Below, piece by piece: positions 16,490-25,618 of a stretch of 64,000 nucleotides of DNA. The notes under the pieces were generated by a model. It saw only the letters and a list, made by a program, of their open reading frames with translations, made no database searches and was not told where the DNA came from. Within the stretch, counting starts at the first letter, position 1; each line of letters opens with the position of its first letter. The position numbers were made by a program, and so were the translations under genes. Source of the stretch: Sphingomonas azotifigens NBRC 15497. Lineage in GTDB: Bacteria > Pseudomonadota > Alphaproteobacteria > Sphingomonadales > Sphingomonadaceae. The stretch is from NCBI RefSeq assembly GCF_002091475.1, contig NZ_BCTR01000006.1:62001-126000 (forward strand), given 5' to 3'.

Positions 16490-18463
16490 TCATCTTGCCA
16501 CGTTGTTGCTCCTGTCGCGGTCGGGCAGCTTGTGGTCGGGGTCGATCTCGGCGCGAACCACAGCTTGCGGGCCGGGCACATACACGTCGGTGCTGGCCTT
16601 TCGGATCCAGGTTTCCGCCGGCAGGGCGATGTCGCGCTTCGAACCGTCCGCGAAGGTGACGCGCAGCGTGGCCGGCATCACCATCGGATCGCGATTCTCC
16701 ACCGTCACCAGCGAGCCCGCGCCGCCGCGCGCCGGGCTGATCCGGGTGACCGCCTGGTCGAGCGTCCAATTGTGGAGATACCAGCCGCGCCACCACCAGC
16801 TCAGGTCCTCGCCGCTGGCGTCTTCGATCGCGCGGAAGAAATCGGCGGGCTTGGGATGCTTGAACGCCCAGGCGGCGATGAAGCGGCGGAAGGCGGGATC
16901 GAACCGCTCGGGGCCCAGGATCTGCTCGCGCAGCAGAGTGAGGCCCAGCGCCGATTTGAAATAGGTCACCGCGTGCCGGTATTTCTCGGTCACCGTATCC
17001 GCGCGCGAGAGGATCGGCGGCGCGTTCGGATCGGCGAGGATCGGCAGGATCTCGTCCACCGGATTGCCGCCGCCTTCGGCATATTCGCTGTCACGCTTCG
17101 GCCCATATTCGCCGTGGTTGAAGGCATCGGATTCGTACACGTCGATGAAGGTGTTGAAGCCTTCGTCCATCCAGGCGTCGCGTCGCTCGTCGAAGCCGAC
17201 GATCATCGGGAACCAGCTATGGCCGATCTCATGCGCGGTGATCCAGAACAGCTCCTTGCCGCTGTCCTCGATCCCGTCGAACACGATGCCGGGATATTCC
17301 ATGCCGGTCGCGATGCCGGCGACGTTGACGGCGTTGGGCCAGGGATAGGGATACCAGCGGCGCGAGAATTCCTCGACCGCGTGCTTCAGATATTCGGTCG
17401 AGCGGCCCCATTTGTCGCGGCCCTGGCTCTCGGCCGGATAGACCGACATGGCGAGGCCGGTCTTGCCGCCCGGCAGGTTCATCCGCGCCGCATCCCAGGC
17501 GAAGGCGGAGGAGGCGGCGAACGCGACGTCGCGGCTGTTTTCCATGCGGAAATGCCAAGTGAGCGTGCCGTCCTGCCGGGGGCGGGAAGCCGGGGTGCCG
17601 ATCTCGCCCGGCGCGATCACCTCGACCGTCGCATCGCTGGTCCGCGCCTTGGCGAGCCGCGCCCGCTGGGTGGCGGTGAGCACGTCCTGCGGGTTCTGCA
17701 ATTCGCCCGATCCCGCGACGATCATGGTGGCGGGCAGCGTCACCCAATAATCGAAGTCGCCATAATCGAGGTAGAATTCCTGGGCGAGATAGGGGAGCGG
17801 ATCCCAGCCGCGCAGATCGTCATACACGGCCATGCGCGGATACCATTGCGCGATGTTGTAGACCTCGCCGCCCTGCGCCTTGCCCCAGGCCATGCGCCCG
17901 CCCCATTCGCCGGGAATGGTGAAATGGTAGCGGATGCGCAGGCTCAGCTTGCCGTGCGAGGGTAGTGCCGCCGGCAACGGCACCTGCATGCGCGTGTCCG
18001 AAATCACCGGCGTGACCGCGATCGTCTTGCCGCCGGACAGCAGCTCGACCGCCTCGATCACCATCCCCTCGGTGGTGCCGCCCGGCACGCGCCCGCTCGC
18101 CATCGCCCCGCGCGATCCCGGCCGGTAGAGATTCTGGTCGAGCTGAAGCCAGAGATAGTCGAGTCGATCGGGGCTGTTGTTGGTGTAGGTGATCGTCGCC
18201 GTCCCGCGGATTTGCTTGACGGCAGGGTCGAGCGTGGCGTGGATCTGGTAGTCCGCGCGGTTCTGCCAATAGCCGGGGCCCGGCAGGCCGTTCGCACCGC
18301 GGATCGTGTTCGCGGCGCTGGGCAGCGTGAGCGGCGCGAAGGCCGCGGCGGGATCGTAGCGCGTCTGCGCGGCCGCGGGCAGCGCCGCAAGGGCGAGCGC
18401 GCCGGCGAGGGGATAGGCCAGGTGTTTCAGCGAACGGCTCCATATGGGTTGCGGGGCAAGCAT
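16490..18463 (-). CDS. Exported M1-family metallopeptidase
   Basis: About 657 residues from ATG 18463, with a signal peptide (LAYPLAGALALAALPAAAQ); a TTG 42 bp further up is possible. The gluzincin motif is HEIGHSWFP with the third ligand 18 residues on (WMDEGFNTF). The exopeptidase recognition motif is GMEYPGIVF. It is a zinc aminopeptidase acting outside the cytoplasm. It is the last gene of the DUF1289-NiCoT-TonB receptor-PepSY row, 51 bp after the PepSY gene, and converges with the COG0523 gene. A zinc enzyme at the end of a presumed zinc-starvation operon is odd; it may serve peptide breakdown to release bound metal. Confidence 0.9.
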   Translation of the reverse strand: MLAPQPIWSRSLKHLAYPLAGALALAALPAAAQTRYDPAAAFAPLTLPSAANTIRGANGLPGPGYWQNRADYQIHATLDPAVKQIRGTATITYTNNSPDRLDYLWLQLDQNLYRPGSRGAMASGRVPGGTTEGMVIEAVELLSGGKTIAVTPVISDTRMQVPLPAALPSHGKLSLRIRYHFTIPGEWGGRMAWGKAQGGEVYNIAQWYPRMAVYDDLRGWDPLPYLAQEFYLDYGDFDYWVTLPATMIVAGSGELQNPQDVLTATQRARLAKARTSDATVEVIAPGEIGTPASRPRQDGTLTWHFRMENSRDVAFAASSAFAWDAARMNLPGGKTGLAMSVYPAESQGRDKWGRSTEYLKHAVEEFSRRWYPYPWPNAVNVAGIATGMEYPGIVFDGIEDSGKELFWITAHEIGHSWFPMIVGFDERRDAWMDEGFNTFIDVYESDAFNHGEYGPKRDSEYAEGGGNPVDEILPILADPNAPPILSRADTVTEKYRHAVTYFKSALGLTLLREQILGPERFDPAFRRFIAAWAFKHPKPADFFRAIEDASGEDLSWWWRGWYLHNWTLDQAVTRISPARGGAGSLVTVENRDPMVMPATLRVTFADGSKRDIALPAETWIRKASTDVYVPGPQAVVRAEIDPDHKLPDRDRSNNVAR

Positions 18464-18514
18464 AAGAGGATGCGCCGCCGCGTCCACCGCCTTGGCACGG
18501 CGCAAAGTCTCTTG

Positions 18515-20023
18515 TCAGCGACGCGCACGGTGGCGTTTCGGGCGGCGCGCCGGATCGGCATCGCTCGCTGCACCGTCCGCTCGCGCAGCGCCAGCGCGCA
18601 GCCGCTGCCAGCCGAGTACGACCCCGGTGACGCTGAACAGCAAGCCCGCCGCCAGGGGAATGAGCAGCAGGGTGCGGCGCAGCGCAGGGCGTGTCGTCAG
18701 GCCGGGGACATTGCCGGTGTGCAGCGCATAATAGGCCCAGGCATAGGCTGCCCGGCTGGTATCCATCACCGTCAGTAGCCGGCCGGTGTTGCCGTCCAGA
18801 TAGAGATCGGCTGCGGAGGGAGCGTGCGGGCGCACCCGCCAGGCCGTGGGAGGCCAGCCTTCCGCCAAGGCGTCGGTCGCGGTGGGATCGGCCGGCAGGA
18901 TCCGTGCCTCCGCCGCTTGCGGCCAGCCCGCTGCCACGGCGCGCAGCACCAGCGCCTGCATCGCCGCGTCGTCGATCCGGCGCCCGCTGCCGTCGACCCG
19001 TTCGATGCTGCCGTCCGCGGCGGTGCGCGTGACCACCGGGCGGCAGGCGAGCGGGGTCACGCCGATCTCGCGAACCGGCCCGGCCGCCATGCGGGCGGGA
19101 TCCACCTGCCCGAGCACTGCCGCCAGCGGGCAGCCGGCATAGGCCTGCGCCTGCGCTGCGCTGGGCGTGCGGCGCGAGAACAGGCGGCCATGGTCCATCG
19201 ACAGCCAGCCGCTCACGATCCACCCGAGCACGAACACGCCTGCGCCGAGTCCGAGCAGATGGTGCCAGCGGAGCCATGGACGCCGGAAGAAGGTGAGCCG
19301 GGGCGGATGGAGGCGCCGCGCCGCCAGCATGCGCACGATCCCCAGGACCATGCCCGCGATCGCGACGAGCATGCAGACCAGCGACAGCCACCAGACGCTG
19401 GCATCCCAGGCGCGCCAGTGCTTGCGCAGCGGCGTTACATAGGCCCAGTGAAGGACGGCGCCCGGCCAGTTCCATGCGCGCGCGCTGCGGCTGGTGCGCT
19501 GGAGCAGTTCGCCCGAGCGCGCGGACAGATAGAGCTGGGTCCCGTCGGTGTCGTTCGCGTCGAGGCGATAGAAGGGGCGGGCGGGGTCGAACCGGTTGTG
19601 GACCACCCATTGGTCATAGTCGAACGGGCCGGTGGCGCTGGCGGCGTGGCCGAAGATCCGGCGCGCCTCGGCGAGCGCCTGTGCAGGCGAAAGCAGCGGG
19701 AGCGGCGCGCCCGTGCGGGCATCGAAAGCCCGCATCAGGCCGCCGCCTTCCACGACATAGGCAGGGCGTGCGGCACGCTGGATCAGCCGCAGCGTCTCGG
19801 CGCCCGGAACCGCCGCTGCCGCCTGCGCGGGTGCGACCAGATCGGTCTGGGGGGCGACCGGCGCCTGCAACGCCATCTGCGCGCCATGCGGCAGCGACGG
19901 GAAGGGCTGGAACAGCATCACCGCGCCGCTGGCGAACCAGGCGGCGAAGATCAGGCAGGTGGCGATGCCGATCCAGCGGTGGAACCAGACCAGCACGGCC
20001 AGCAGGCGCCGTGACGGATGCAT
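18515..20023 (-). CDS. PepSY-TM membrane protein
   Basis: About 502 residues from ATG 20023. A TTG at 20038 with GAGGTGAG before it would overlap the receptor gene and add five residues. The N-terminal transmembrane segment (VWFHRWIGIATCLIFAAW) carries the HRW signature. Further membrane helices occur near residues 200-225 (LVCMLVAIAGMVLGIV), 250-270 and 465-485, with PepSY domains between. PepSY-TM proteins accompany TonB receptors for metal or siderophore uptake, often as reductases or peptidase-inhibitor modules. It directly follows the TonB receptor. Confidence 0.88.
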   Translation of the reverse strand: MHPSRRLLAVLVWFHRWIGIATCLIFAAWFASGAVMLFQPFPSLPHGAQMALQAPVAPQTDLVAPAQAAAAVPGAETLRLIQRAARPAYVVEGGGLMRAFDARTGAPLPLLSPAQALAEARRIFGHAASATGPFDYDQWVVHNRFDPARPFYRLDANDTDGTQLYLSARSGELLQRTSRSARAWNWPGAVLHWAYVTPLRKHWRAWDASVWWLSLVCMLVAIAGMVLGIVRMLAARRLHPPRLTFFRRPWLRWHHLLGLGAGVFVLGWIVSGWLSMDHGRLFSRRTPSAAQAQAYAGCPLAAVLGQVDPARMAAGPVREIGVTPLACRPVVTRTAADGSIERVDGSGRRIDDAAMQALVLRAVAAGWPQAAEARILPADPTATDALAEGWPPTAWRVRPHAPSAADLYLDGNTGRLLTVMDTSRAAYAWAYYALHTGNVPGLTTRPALRRTLLLIPLAAGLLFSVTGVVLGWQRLRAGAARADGAASDADPARRPKRHRARR

Positions 20024-20024
20024 C

Positions 20025-22205
20025 TCAGAAGCGGGCAAGCAGGCTCACCTCGGCCCGGCGCGGTTCTCCCAACATCACCTGTGCCGGATAGTAGATGTCG
20101 GCCCATTGCACGAACGTCTTGTTCCACAGGTTGTTGATCCGCCCGGTCAGCGACAGGCGCGGGGTGAGCGCCCAGGTGGCATAGACGATGCCGGTCGCAT
20201 AGGGGCGCAGCACCAGCGTGTTGGCGGTGTTGCCGAAGCGCTTGCCCACGAACTTCACCCCGCCACCCGCCTCCAGCGGCAACCCGGCGATCTTCTGGAC
20301 GCTGCTCCACACATTCGCCGTCCAGTCCGGCACGTTCGGCGGCCGGTTGCCCGATGCGGCGACGCCGTAATTGGGATCGACGAAGTCGTCGTAGCGGGCA
20401 TCGACATAGGTGCCGCTGGCGGTGACCGCCCAGTGCGGCGTCAGCCGCGCCTCGCCCGAAAGCTCGATCCCGCGCGAACGCTGACGGCCGATATTGCTCA
20501 CCGTGTCGATCGCGACCTGGGTGAGGATGTTGCGGCGCTCGATGTCATAGGCGGCGAGCGTCACCGATCCGCGGTCGCCGAGCAGCGACGCCTTCACCCC
20601 CGCCTCGACCTGCCGCGAATTGGACAGCGCGAAATTCTGGCCCGCATTCACCAGGAAGATGTTCGCGCCCACCGGATCCTGCCCGGTGCTGTAGGACGCA
20701 TAGGCGGTCGCCGTCGGCGTCACGTCATAGACGAGGCCGGCGCGCCAGTTGAACGGCTTGTAGACGCGGCGGAAGCTCGATCGGGCGTTGAAGCTGCCGT
20801 CGAGGTTGAAGTTCTCGCGCGTCAGGTACAGCCGCTCGGCGCGCAGGCCGGTGACCAGCTTGAGCCTGGGCGTCAGGTCCAGCGCATCCTCGGCGAACAG
20901 CGCGAGCTGGTCCCAGCGCGTCGGGCTCACCCGCCGGTCGAGCGGGCCGAAGCTGCCGCGCACCGGTCGCAGCAGGTCGACGCTGTCGCCGTCCGGGAAG
21001 CCGCGGCTGCGGACGAAATCGAGATGGCTGTAGTCGAAGCCGATCACCAGCTTGTTCGAAAGCCCGGCGAGGTGGTGGCGGAAGGTGGCGCTGCCCTGGT
21101 CCCCCATCAGGTCCTGCCGGTGGAACACGAAGAACCGGTCGCGGTCGATGCGGCCGGTGCCGGCATTGTAGGTGAAGTTCTCCGCGTTGATCCACTGGCG
21201 GTCGGCATGGAAATAATAGGCGGTGTTGGCGAGCGTCACCGTATCCGAGGGCGACCAGGTGACGGCAAGCCGCGGCCAGACCTGCCAGCTGTTCGCCCGG
21301 CTGTCGGCCACGTTGTAGTTGACGAAGCGGGTGCGGCGATCGACCACCGCGCCGTTCGCGCTGGTGAGGATGCCGCCGATCGGATCCGCTGCCGCGCCTG
21401 CGGGCAGGAGCGGGGTCCCGTAATAGGTCGACAGCCGATCGCGCAGATAGTCGACGCTGAGCTCGACCAAGAGCGTGCTCGACGGGCGGTAGAGCAGCCC
21501 GCCCGTCACGTTGAACGAATGCGGACCGGTATCGTCGACATAGCCGCTCGAGCGATGATAGCTCGCATCGACCCGCGCGGCGAGCGTGTCGCTCAGCACG
21601 CGGTTGCCGCCCAGGCCGAGGCTGACCGTGTCGAACTCGCCATAGGAGGCAAGCGCCTGGCCGCTATTGCCCTGAAAGTCCGGCCGCTTGTTGACGATGT
21701 TGACCGCGCCACCCACCGCGCCCTGGCCGTAGAGCACCGAGCCCGGTCCCTTCAGCACGTCGATGCCGGCGAGGTTGAAGCTGTTGCCCGGCCGGTTGAT
21801 CATGTTGGCGGGCCCCAGATACAGGCCGTTGTGCAGGATGGTGATCTGCTCGCCGGTGAAGCCGCGCATCGAGAACAGCGAGGGATCGCCCGGCGAGCCG
21901 CCGGAGGTGATTCCCGGCAGGCTGTCGGTCGCTTCCTCCACCGTGCGGAAGCCGCGCGTCAGCATCTCGTCGGCGCCGATCCGGTCGAGCGTCGCGGGGG
22001 TGTCGCGGATCGTCAGATCCAGGCGGCTGCCGGTCGGCGCGATCGTGTCGAGCTGGCGCAGGCGCCAGCCGGTGACGGTGATCTCGTCGCTCGCGCTCGT
22101 GGCCGTGCCGCCCGGCGAAGCGTTTTGGGCGAATGCGGGCGCCGCGGCCAGGGCCGCGAATGCGGCCAGCGCCAGGCGCGATGCGCCCCGCACGTTCGTC
22201 GTCAT
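20025..22205 (-). CDS. TonB-dependent receptor, presumed metal or metallophore uptake
   Basis: 726 residues with a signal peptide (ending APAFAQ), a TonB-box-like DEITVTG, a siderophore-type plug (SLPGITSG, MRGFTGEQITILHNGLYLG, IDVLKGPGSVLYGQGAVGGAVNIVNKR split over residues 100-165), and a barrel ending LLARF. The plug pattern is that of FhuA/FpvA-like receptors. It sits between a NiCoT-type permease and a PepSY protein, downstream of box C, so zinc or another divalent metal, perhaps as a metallophore complex, is the likely cargo (inference). Confidence 0.92.
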   Translation of the reverse strand: MTTNVRGASRLALAAFAALAAAPAFAQNASPGGTATSASDEITVTGWRLRQLDTIAPTGSRLDLTIRDTPATLDRIGADEMLTRGFRTVEEATDSLPGITSGGSPGDPSLFSMRGFTGEQITILHNGLYLGPANMINRPGNSFNLAGIDVLKGPGSVLYGQGAVGGAVNIVNKRPDFQGNSGQALASYGEFDTVSLGLGGNRVLSDTLAARVDASYHRSSGYVDDTGPHSFNVTGGLLYRPSSTLLVELSVDYLRDRLSTYYGTPLLPAGAAADPIGGILTSANGAVVDRRTRFVNYNVADSRANSWQVWPRLAVTWSPSDTVTLANTAYYFHADRQWINAENFTYNAGTGRIDRDRFFVFHRQDLMGDQGSATFRHHLAGLSNKLVIGFDYSHLDFVRSRGFPDGDSVDLLRPVRGSFGPLDRRVSPTRWDQLALFAEDALDLTPRLKLVTGLRAERLYLTRENFNLDGSFNARSSFRRVYKPFNWRAGLVYDVTPTATAYASYSTGQDPVGANIFLVNAGQNFALSNSRQVEAGVKASLLGDRGSVTLAAYDIERRNILTQVAIDTVSNIGRQRSRGIELSGEARLTPHWAVTASGTYVDARYDDFVDPNYGVAASGNRPPNVPDWTANVWSSVQKIAGLPLEAGGGVKFVGKRFGNTANTLVLRPYATGIVYATWALTPRLSLTGRINNLWNKTFVQWADIYYPAQVMLGEPRRAEVSLLARF

Positions 22206-22241
22206 GCAGAAATACCCCCTCGAACCATCGTTGAACTGCCG

Positions 22242-23036
22242 TCAGGCGCGCTTGCTCGCATGGGCGCGCCAGCGGCTGACGAGCAGCAGGAAAATGATCG
22301 TCGTCGCGGCAGCGACTCCGATCGCGGTGAATGCGCCATCGGAAAGCACCACATCCAGCCCTGCCAGTTCGGCCAGCGCATAGCCGGCGGTCCCGAAGCT
22401 GAGCGCCACCACCACCCAGCCCACCGCGCGGCGATAGCGCTGCGCAGTCGCGGTGGCGCGGCCGCCCGCGCGCAGCAGTCGACCGACGATCTGGCTGTCC
22501 AGCGTATCGGCCAGCATCATGCCGATCGCAAAGCTTGCGGCGATTGCCAGCGCGGCCATCGTCCCGCCCTTTGCCGTCGCTGCGGCGCCCCAGGCGGCCG
22601 CCTGGGTGGCCGTATCGAACACCAGCCCGAAGACTGCCCCGATCGCGATCACCGCCAGCGGATGCGTGCTGGTACGCAGCCGCTTCGGCACCAGCCCGCT
22701 CCGCCAGCCGATCGGCGCATAGCGCGTCTGTGTGCACAATGCGTGGAGGTTGCGTGTACCGACGATGAGCAACAGGCCGATCACGGCGAGGTCGATCATC
22801 GGTGCGGACCAGGCGGGCAGGGCGAAGGCATCCGCCGCCAGCGACACGCCGATGGCGACCGACGCGACCGCAAGGCTGTGGCCCAGCGCGAACAGCGTGC
22901 CGGTCCACAAGGCGATCCGGGGACGGGCCTCCACGGTGCGGAACACGATATTGTCGATCACCGCGACATGATCGGGATCGAGGCCGTGGCGCAGCCCAAG
23001 CACGAACACCAGCCAGAGCGCGGAAAGCTCGATCAT
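22242..23036 (-). CDS. NiCoT-family divalent metal permease
   Basis: 264 residues with six to seven membrane helices. The helix-II signature RHGLDPDHVAVID corresponds to RHAxDADHI of HoxN/NixA, and FDTATQAAAWG corresponds to LGFDTATE in helix V. NiCoT proteins move Ni or Co, but position in a presumed Zur-controlled row suggests zinc here (inference). It starts within the DUF1289 stop (ATGA); the TonB receptor follows after 36 bp. Confidence 0.85.
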   Translation of the reverse strand: MIELSALWLVFVLGLRHGLDPDHVAVIDNIVFRTVEARPRIALWTGTLFALGHSLAVASVAIGVSLAADAFALPAWSAPMIDLAVIGLLLIVGTRNLHALCTQTRYAPIGWRSGLVPKRLRTSTHPLAVIAIGAVFGLVFDTATQAAAWGAAATAKGGTMAALAIAASFAIGMMLADTLDSQIVGRLLRAGGRATATAQRYRRAVGWVVVALSFGTAGYALAELAGLDVVLSDGAFTAIGVAAATTIIFLLLVSRWRAHASKRA

Positions 23037-23230
23037 GCCTCTTCCTCGGTGACCCGCACGCCGCGCGCGTCGAGCTTGGCCAGCCGCGCCGGCAGCGCCT
23101 TGCCGATCGCCAGCAGCCGGGGGCGGGGCGCCTTCTTCCATTCGCGGCACTCGGGCAGCGTGCGCCCGCAGGCGACGCACCAGCCGGTGCGACCGTCGAA
23201 CCGACAGATGCTGATGCATGGGCTCTTCAT
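23033..23230 (-). CDS. DUF1289 small cysteine-rich protein
   Basis: 65 residues starting MKSPCISICRFDGRTGWC, then VACGRTLPECREWKKAP. The Cys pattern and the Thr-x-x-Glu/Trp tail match DUF1289, a short family with clustered cysteines that probably bind Fe-S or Zn. It is the first gene after box C (23306-23322), 76 bp upstream, and is coupled to the NiCoT gene by ATGA. Confidence 0.82.
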   Translation of the reverse strand: MKSPCISICRFDGRTGWCVACGRTLPECREWKKAPRPRLLAIGKALPARLAKLDARGVRVTEEEA

Positions 23231-23305
23231 GCGCGCGCTCCAGCGGGCATAGCGATCGCGCAGATCGGAGAGAACGGGGAGAAACAGCAGGCCATGAACG
23301 CTCGA

Positions 23306-23322
23306 ATGATATAATGTATCAT
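23306..23322. promoter_or_regulatory. Zur-type box C (ATGATA-N5-TATCAT)
   Basis: A perfect palindrome, extended to 19 bp as AATGATATAATGTATCATT (23305-23323). It precedes the DUF1289-NiCoT-TonB-PepSY-M1 row and shares its 6-bp arms with box B. A TATAAT lies inside the box on the plus strand, so a bound repressor would mask a -10 element. Confidence 0.62.
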
Positions 23323-23423
23323 TACTCTTGCGGATGTCGCTGCGGAAATCAAGCGCTTCGACGTCCGCGGCGATGGTCGCACGGTGGCCGGGCGCGTGGC
23401 ACGCGACCCGGTACCTGCTGCAT

Positions 23424-23439
23424 GGTGTATGAGGTGTAT
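23424..23439. repeat. GGTGTAT direct repeat before GH43
   Basis: GGTGTAT occurs twice with a 9-bp period (23424-23430, 23433-23439), about 150 bp before the GH43 start. It may be a regulator site. The rest of 23323-23582 shows nothing I can name. Confidence 0.3.
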
Positions 23440-23585
23440 ACTCCAAGTCTCGCAAAAGCCTTGCCGGTTCCATAGCCGGTTCGAAGCAGTGCGAAGTTCG
23501 CCGCAGCCCGATACGCGGTGGGCATCCTTTATTGACGCCCGATCTACTCGGACTATTGTCGCATCTTGGCCCCAAGGAGAGGATG

Positions 23586-24602
23586 ATGACCAAGGCATTT
23601 TCGCGCGCGCTGCTGGCGGTCACGTGTCTGGTGCCGCTTGGCGCCACATTCTCGGCCGCCGCGCAGACAGCCGCGGGACCCGTGCCCGGATCGAACCCGA
23701 TCATCCGCGACAAGTTTACCGCCGATCCTGCCCCGCTGGTGGTGGGAGACCGGCTGTACCTCTATGTCGGGCACGACGAGGCGCAGCGCGACGAGATGTT
23801 TAACATGCGCGAATGGCTGGTCTATTCCACGACCGACATGCGCCATTGGACCGACCACGGTCCGATCCTGAACGTCGCCGATTTCAAATGGGCGAAGAAG
23901 GATGCCTGGGCCTCGCAGGCGATCCAGAAGAACGGCAAGTTCTGGTTCTACGCCGCCGTGGAGCATGACGCGACCAATCCGGGCAAGTCGATCGCGGTGG
24001 CGGTATCCGACAGCCCGACCGGGCCGTTCGTCGATGCCAAGGGTTCGGCGCTGATCACCAACAGCATGACGCCCAAGGGAACGCACAGTTGGGAAGACAT
24101 CGACCCGACTGTATTCACCGACGACGACGGTACCACCTGGCTCGCCTGGGGCAACCGCCAATGCTATATCGCCAAACTGAAGCCCAACATGATCGAGATT
24201 GACGGGCCGATCACCGAGATCACGCCGCCGCATTTCGAGGAAGGGCCATGGCTGCACAAGCGCGGCGCCCTCTACTACCTCACCTATGCCTCGCTCGACC
24301 GTTCGAAGCATCGCGACGAGAAGGTGTCCTACGCCACTGCACCGTCGATCCAGGGGCCTTGGACCTATCGCGGTGAACTGACCGGCTCGGGCAAGTACAG
24401 CTTCACGATCCATCCCGGCATCGTTCAGTTCAAGGGCGACTGGTACCTGTTCCTGCACAACGCCACACTGGCCATCGGCGACCTGAGCGGCGCGATCGGC
24501 CGCCGGGGGGTGACCGTCGAGCGGCTGGAGTACAATGCGGATGGCACGATGAAGCCGGTGGTGCAGACCGAGGCAGGCGTCACCGCACCGCGCGGCCGGT
24601 AA
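23586..24602 (+). CDS. Exported GH43-family glycosidase
   Basis: 338 residues with a signal peptide (ending FSAAAQ). The start at 23586 has AAGGAG six bases upstream; ATG 23583 is in frame. Five-bladed propeller residues of GH43 are visible: base Asp in FTADPAPLVVGDRLYLY, pKa-modulating Asp in DIDPTVFTDDDGTTWLAWG, and acid Glu in HFEEGPWLHKRGALYYLTY. Likely an arabinosidase or xylosidase acting on plant polysaccharide fragments; the exact linkage is undetermined. It stands alone, divergent from the zinc row. Confidence 0.92.
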   Translation: MTKAFSRALLAVTCLVPLGATFSAAAQTAAGPVPGSNPIIRDKFTADPAPLVVGDRLYLYVGHDEAQRDEMFNMREWLVYSTTDMRHWTDHGPILNVADFKWAKKDAWASQAIQKNGKFWFYAAVEHDATNPGKSIAVAVSDSPTGPFVDAKGSALITNSMTPKGTHSWEDIDPTVFTDDDGTTWLAWGNRQCYIAKLKPNMIEIDGPITEITPPHFEEGPWLHKRGALYYLTYASLDRSKHRDEKVSYATAPSIQGPWTYRGELTGSGKYSFTIHPGIVQFKGDWYLFLHNATLAIGDLSGAIGRRGVTVERLEYNADGTMKPVVQTEAGVTAPRGR

Positions 24603-24921
24603 CGCCACCGCCTGGGCGCCGCTGCTTCGGTGCGCGGCAACATTCCGTGACAATCCTCTCGCTTGTGCAGCGGTTCGCATAGCGTCACAACATATCGTGT
24701 CGCTGGCGGGCCGGATGGTCGCCGGACGTTGCGGAAGGGGGCGCCACGACCGGGGCCGGTGCCCGTACCAGGCACAAGGGACTTGGCGTTGCACATTTCG
24801 CTTCGTACCGGTTTGCTTGCCAGCGCTTTTGTGTTCGCCATGATGCGCTCCGCGTCAATCTTCGCCGAGAAGACTTGGCTGGAGGGGGGGAGTGCGCGCG
24901 CGAACCGGCGCTTACCGGAAG
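24603..24921. other. Non-coding gap between GH43 and tRNA-Trp
   Basis: About 320 bp. No frame here has a recognisable product, and no secE follows the tRNA-Trp as it does in many alphaproteobacteria. I see no convincing promoter or hairpin. Confidence 0.4.
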
Positions 24922-24998
24922 TGGCAGGGGAGCTCGGATTCGAACCGAGGGCCTTCGGTTTTGGAGACCGACGCTCTAACCAGCTGAGCTACACCCCT
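24922..24998 (-). tRNA. trnW: tRNA-Trp (CCA)
   Basis: On the minus strand AGGGGTGTAGCTCAGC begins the molecule. The D stem is GCTC/GAGC, the anticodon stem TCGGT/ACCGA around loop CTCCAAA (anticodon CCA), the T arm CTCGG-TTCGAAT-CCGAG, and the acceptor ends CCCCT-G-CCA. The CCA tail is encoded (24922-24924). One T-T mismatch occurs in the acceptor stem. Confidence 0.96.
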
Positions 24999-25249
24999 GT
25001 GCGGACCGCGCGTTTAGCGCGCGCCCTCGGCAAGGGCAAGAGTGATCCGCTCTCGGGCTTGGATATTTTGGTAAGGTGTTGAAAAACAATAATTATTTCG
25101 GGGTCTGTTCGGGCTCCCCCGCCGCGAAGCGCAGCTCGAAGGACACCGCAAGACATGTAGGGGCACAGAAGGGCACAGCTTGTGCGCAGGATTGTGTCAC
25201 CGACTGTGGATGTCTGAACTGATGGGGTGGATGCCCGCTTCGGCTGGCG

Positions 25250-25458
25250 TCGTAGCATGTGACGGTGTGGATTTATCGCCATCGCCGTGGAGGGAGCTAT
25301 GGGGCAGATTTCTTCACGGCAGTGCCACGACTACGCACGCCATTCGCGAGCTACAGCGACCGCAAGCCTCGCGAAGGGGTATGGGAGCAACGAGAAGACG
25401 TCCTGAAATGCGGCATCGGCAGTCTGTGGAAGATACGCCGATGGGTCCGAAGGAATGA
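25250..25458 (+). pseudogene. Remnant of IS481-type transposase leader, copy 1
   Basis: From ATG 25299 the translation gives MGQ, then after a one-base insertion ILHGSATTTHAIRE, later in another frame YGSNEKT, and in a third WRHRQSVEDTPMGPKE. These are successive pieces of the first 50 or so residues of IS481-family transposases (typically MGQ-LHGSATTT...YGIN-KTV-KWRKR...GPKE). At least two frameshifts and a stop make it dead, and no catalytic DDE region follows. A left-end-like sequence (GTGACGGTGTGGATTTATCG) precedes it. The stretch 24999-25249 before it holds no gene I can see. Confidence 0.75.
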
Positions 25459-25542
25459 TGCAGCACGATGCTATCCACCATTGAAGAGCCAGCCGTTATC
25501 GCGGTGCGTTTTCGGCAAATACCCACAAGCACGATGAGGTGA

Positions 25543-25590
25543 GTGTTCTATTTTTTGCAACGATCCATCCAGCTCATTGCGTTGGATCGC
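25543..25590 (+). promoter_or_regulatory. Candidate LysR-type operator, copy 1 (purine operon)
   Basis: Contains TTTTTGCAAC-N12-TCATTGC. Over 48 bp it matches 45747-45794 at 37 positions, including an unbroken CTATTTTTTGCAACG. Two TTGC half-sites lie 22 bp (two helical turns) apart. It is placed 29-76 bp before the first gene of the purine operon. Confidence 0.65.
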
Positions 25591-25618
25591 GCGCCGCCGG
25601 TCGGGCATAGCCTCGCCA

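Noticed and set aside
19959-23252. Plus-strand open frame of 1097 codons
   Set aside because: Antisense to the TonB receptor, NiCoT and DUF1289 genes; no recognisable protein features.
24425-24841. Minus-strand frame downstream of tRNA-Trp as a possible secE
   Set aside because: The translation has no membrane helix or SecE motif and partly overlaps the GH43 gene.
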